A DNA stretch of 32,128 bases from Fischerella sp. PCC 9431 (GTDB taxonomy: Bacteria > Cyanobacteriota > Cyanobacteriia > Cyanobacteriales > Nostocaceae), in NCBI RefSeq assembly GCF_000447295.1, contig NZ_ALVX01000003.1, positions 1-32,128 on the forward strand, read 5' to 3'. The first letter of the stretch is position 1. The number at the start of each line of letters is the position of its first letter. The notes under the pieces were generated by a model, which saw nothing but the letters and a program-made list of their open reading frames with translations, was not told the DNA's origin and made no database searches. The translations under genes were made by a program, and so were the position numbers. This document shows positions 29,812 through 32,128 of the stretch, in pieces.

Positions 29812-32118
29812 TCAGGGTAATGTTTCCAACTCAGGGTAATGTTTCCAACTCGTTACAACTGCCGCAACTGCCTTACTGAGATTAGAATGAAAGTATATTT
29901 TTAGAGAAGAGTCTGACTTACCGTAAGTCCAACCCCACCCAGAGCTTCTAGTATCATTATTTATTGAGTAGTTGAGTAGTTTAATGCAAATCGATAAATT
30001 TTCATGGTGGCTCCTCATTTCCGAAAGGCATTTAGCTGCCAGAAACAAATTAAGAAATTCTTTTTGACTACCATCTTGATTAATTAGATAATCCACAATT
30101 TCGCTTGTAAATTTTGCCTCAATCATCCCCGAAATCAGTTGCAGTACTTCATGCCAAGTTTCATCCTGCCAGTGCTTGCCAAAAACTTCTGTCTTCAGTT
30201 CTTTAATTGAAAGTATTTGTGTTTCTTTAAACTGCCAAACAAACTCCCAAGCACAGAAATATTCTAAAAATGTCCGATGCACAAAGGCGTAGTAATCTGC
30301 TCCCAAATAACACAAAATGAAGTTGCGTTCTCGTAGTTGCTCAATCATTAACCGTGCTATTCTTCTTGGTTGAGCAACTCCTATATCTTGCAAATAGCCA
30401 AATAAAGTATGTTCTAACTCGTCTTTACTAATCAAGTTACCAGCCAAACCAGTTTCTGCTGCTTGCATTTGGTAAGCAACTTGACGCAACATTGCTTGTT
30501 TATCTTTCAAGTCAATCGTGTAAGGATCTATATCGTCAACTGTGAGTAATTTTGCTTCCACGTCCCATTGATGCAGCAGTACTCGTGAAGCTTGTTCGTA
30601 AAGTGTGGCTCTATCTCTGGGCAATTCTTGGCTACGATTTAAAATAGCCATCATTGTCAGTAGCAGAGGATTTCCTGCTAATTCCGCAATGGCTTTTAAT
30701 TCGTCAATTGCTCTTTGCAGTCGCTCTCGTTTTCTCTCTTTATCTATGGAGTCATTAAAGGTTTCTTCATGCCAGCGGTCGATAAAATTTTTAATCTGTT
30801 TTGGCTCTAAATCTTGTAACATGAAGTGCTGAAATCCGGCATCGCGCAACTGTTGCGGCTTATAGCCAATCACACGAGAAGTCACAATTACCTGCACATT
30901 AGGATATTCATTCGTGAAGCGATGAATAGCGGTAATGACATCTTCGCGTTTACGAGGGTCAAATACTTCATCCAAACCATCAAACATAACTAGGGCATTA
31001 CCAGCCTTTAGCTGTTCGTGCAATTTATGCTGGTCTAAGTGACACAAGCAACCTGGACTTTGATGATAAAATTCTAGAAAATTCTGACAATGACCATCAT
31101 CGTGATTACGCATATAGGTGCGTAATTCAATCAGCAAAGGAATCGGTAAATGAAATTCCTTTTTATCAAGGGTTTGTTCTACCCAATCTAACGCCTGGTA
31201 TTGCAATAAGGTAGACTTGCCTGAACCAGGGTCGCCTAAAATTACTATATATTTATAAGTTTGCTTGTTTTGGAAGATATCTAATACAGAACATAGTGGC
31301 TGCTCAACATAAACGCTTTTATAGCTTTCTAATTTTTCTAGTTCAATTTCCGTGTCTAGTTGGTTATTTGCTTGCAATCGTCTTAACTGTTCTTTCGTTA
31401 GTTCTGGTACAATCTGGTGAACTTCCCGCACATTTTGGGGAATAAACATTCGCCATAATCTCAGTTCGTTATAGGCGCAACCAGTAGTGTCTAAACTATC
31501 TAATTTCAAATTGGCGTAGCGTTCGCGAATTGCTTTTTGATATTGTTCTAAATTAAAATCGGGTGTAATATTGCCATTTTCTTGTTGATGTTTTTGGAGA
31601 ACATCGAGTTTTTGGAGAATAAGAATATTTCTTAACTCTTCTGATTCCGAAAGAATTTGCTGGCATTTCCTGAGATAATTGTCCGTCACTAATTGCCAGT
31701 TAAACTTAGCTGGCATAGCTGGCAAGCCAAGACTTTTCCAAGTATTTTCCAGTTTTTGATAATCTAAATCATCACAATCAGCGTCAAAAGCCTTACCCAG
31801 AATTTCTTTAACAGATTTATTGTAGATAAATGTCTTGAGGGGTTTAGCAAATTTCTTAATGTCTTCTTCAGATAGTCTGCGAAACTTTAACTCTTCTTCT
31901 ACTAATTGCAAAAATTCCTTTAGTGCCTTAGCAATAGCTTTTTGAATTGGTTCTTTCTGAAATATTGCAGTAACGTTGTTGAAGCGGTCTTTAAAAAAGT
32001 CTTTGGCGTAGTCCTTGGCTAAATCCTTAGCAAATTCTTCATTGAGAATAGTTTTGACAAGGAGTCCGAGAGCATTTGTTGCTACCCAGCCAACTAACCA
32101 TTCAACCATAATACTCAT
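29812..32118 (-). CDS. NACHT-domain STAND NTPase (frame-shifted near the HEAT tail)
   Basis: The 768-aa NTPase has a long helical N-terminus with an amphipathic lead (VEWLVGWVATNALGLL then repeated AKD units, 1-50), a NACHT module with Walker A GDPGSGKST (295-303) and Walker B LVMFDGLDEV (376-385), a sensor-type TSRVIGY, and a helical C-terminal region. The ATG at 32118 is 11 bp from the window end. Bacterial NACHT proteins (bNACHT) are known phage-sensing immune NTPases, and cyanobacteria have many. The frame ends early at TSWKHYPELETLP because of a 19-bp duplication. Without it the protein would be 968 aa with HEAT repeats at the C-terminus. The N-terminal effector type is not recognised. 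Confidence 0.82.
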   Translation of the reverse strand: MSIMVEWLVGWVATNALGLLVKTILNEEFAKDLAKDYAKDFFKDRFNNVTAIFQKEPIQKAIAKALKEFLQLVEEELKFRRLSEEDIKKFAKPLKTFIYNKSVKEILGKAFDADCDDLDYQKLENTWKSLGLPAMPAKFNWQLVTDNYLRKCQQILSESEELRNILILQKLDVLQKHQQENGNITPDFNLEQYQKAIRERYANLKLDSLDTTGCAYNELRLWRMFIPQNVREVHQIVPELTKEQLRRLQANNQLDTEIELEKLESYKSVYVEQPLCSVLDIFQNKQTYKYIVILGDPGSGKSTLLQYQALDWVEQTLDKKEFHLPIPLLIELRTYMRNHDDGHCQNFLEFYHQSPGCLCHLDQHKLHEQLKAGNALVMFDGLDEVFDPRKREDVITAIHRFTNEYPNVQVIVTSRVIGYKPQQLRDAGFQHFMLQDLEPKQIKNFIDRWHEETFNDSIDKERKRERLQRAIDELKAIAELAGNPLLLTMMAILNRSQELPRDRATLYEQASRVLLHQWDVEAKLLTVDDIDPYTIDLKDKQAMLRQVAYQMQAAETGLAGNLISKDELEHTLFGYLQDIGVAQPRRIARLMIEQLRERNFILCYLGADYYAFVHRTFLEYFCAWEFVWQFKETQILSIKELKTEVFGKHWQDETWHEVLQLISGMIEAKFTSEIVDYLINQDGSQKEFLNLFLAAKCLSEMRSHHENLSICIKLLNYSINNDTRSSGWGWTYGKSDSSLKIYFHSNLSKAVAAVVTSWKHYPELETLP
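29813..29850. repeat. 19-bp tandem duplication breaking the NACHT-HEAT frame
   Basis: CAGGGTAATGTTTCCAACT occurs twice in direct succession (29813-29831 and 29832-29850). Nineteen is not a multiple of three, so it shifts the frame and creates the TGA at 29812-29814. With one copy removed, the 2926-bp span becomes 2907 bp, exactly 969 codons, and the NACHT and HEAT frames join. Confidence 0.85.
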
Positions 32119-32128
32119 GCTTGCTCAG

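Noticed and set aside
1-32128. tRNA, rRNA or riboswitch
   Set aside because: No cloverleaf, rRNA segment or known riboswitch core was recognised on either strand by eye.

Overview
The window looks like part of a large cyanobacterial plasmid, probably from a filamentous, Nostoc-like host. The grounds are a CyRepA1-type replication protein, a MOBP-type relaxase region, two partition loci, scattered GCGATCGC (HIP1) octamers (17376, 18316, 25828, 29025), GGGTGTA heptamer repeats, and Uma2, CoiA-like and NACHT-HEAT genes. All identifications are from reading the sequence; no database search was run.

Left arm (1-7350). A leftward operon of nine overlapping genes starts with an actin-like ParM ATPase (4089-5387). 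It continues with a 55-residue ribbon-helix-helix protein, the probable ParR, and then seven small proteins, several of them membrane-bound and none with a known role. In front of parM lie nine copies of TACCCGGA or close variants (5511-5664), a good candidate for the parC centromere. To the right are a small RHH regulator with a 10-bp repeat operator and a hypothetical membrane-anchored protein.

Replication and transfer (7357-16013). The CyRepA1 initiator (about 1205 aa) carries a low-complexity, hairpin-forming insert inside its helicase part. Beyond its 3' end is an exactly 10-bp-phased array of TGGACA/TGGGCA boxes (11136-11264), possibly the origin. A leftward triplet (TraK-like, TraL-like ATPase, coiled-coil membrane protein) diverges from a rightward MobC-like RHH protein and relaxase, with a probable oriT region between them.

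Second partition locus and debris (16014-18830). A 270-bp internally deleted IS630 element sits beside a coiled-coil gene with seven-residue repeats and an N-terminal integrase remnant. A parA/parG-type pair (type Ib) follows, with the motif ATGCAGTA both upstream and downstream of it.

Accessory and defence-like arm (18879-32128). This holds a SNF2 helicase with a conserved-looking partner gene; a degenerate nucleotidyltransferase; and a 901-aa protein joining a TM0106-type RecB/Cas4-like module and an RNase H-like exonuclease to a complete IS66-type DDE transposase domain. These are followed by a tyrosine recombinase next to a strong inverted repeat, a Uma2 endonuclease, a CoiA-like nuclease, a [2Fe-2S] ferredoxin-like protein, and a NACHT-HEAT NTPase whose frame is broken by a 19-bp tandem duplication. 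The nuclease-transposase fusion and the helicase pair are the best candidates for undescribed biology.
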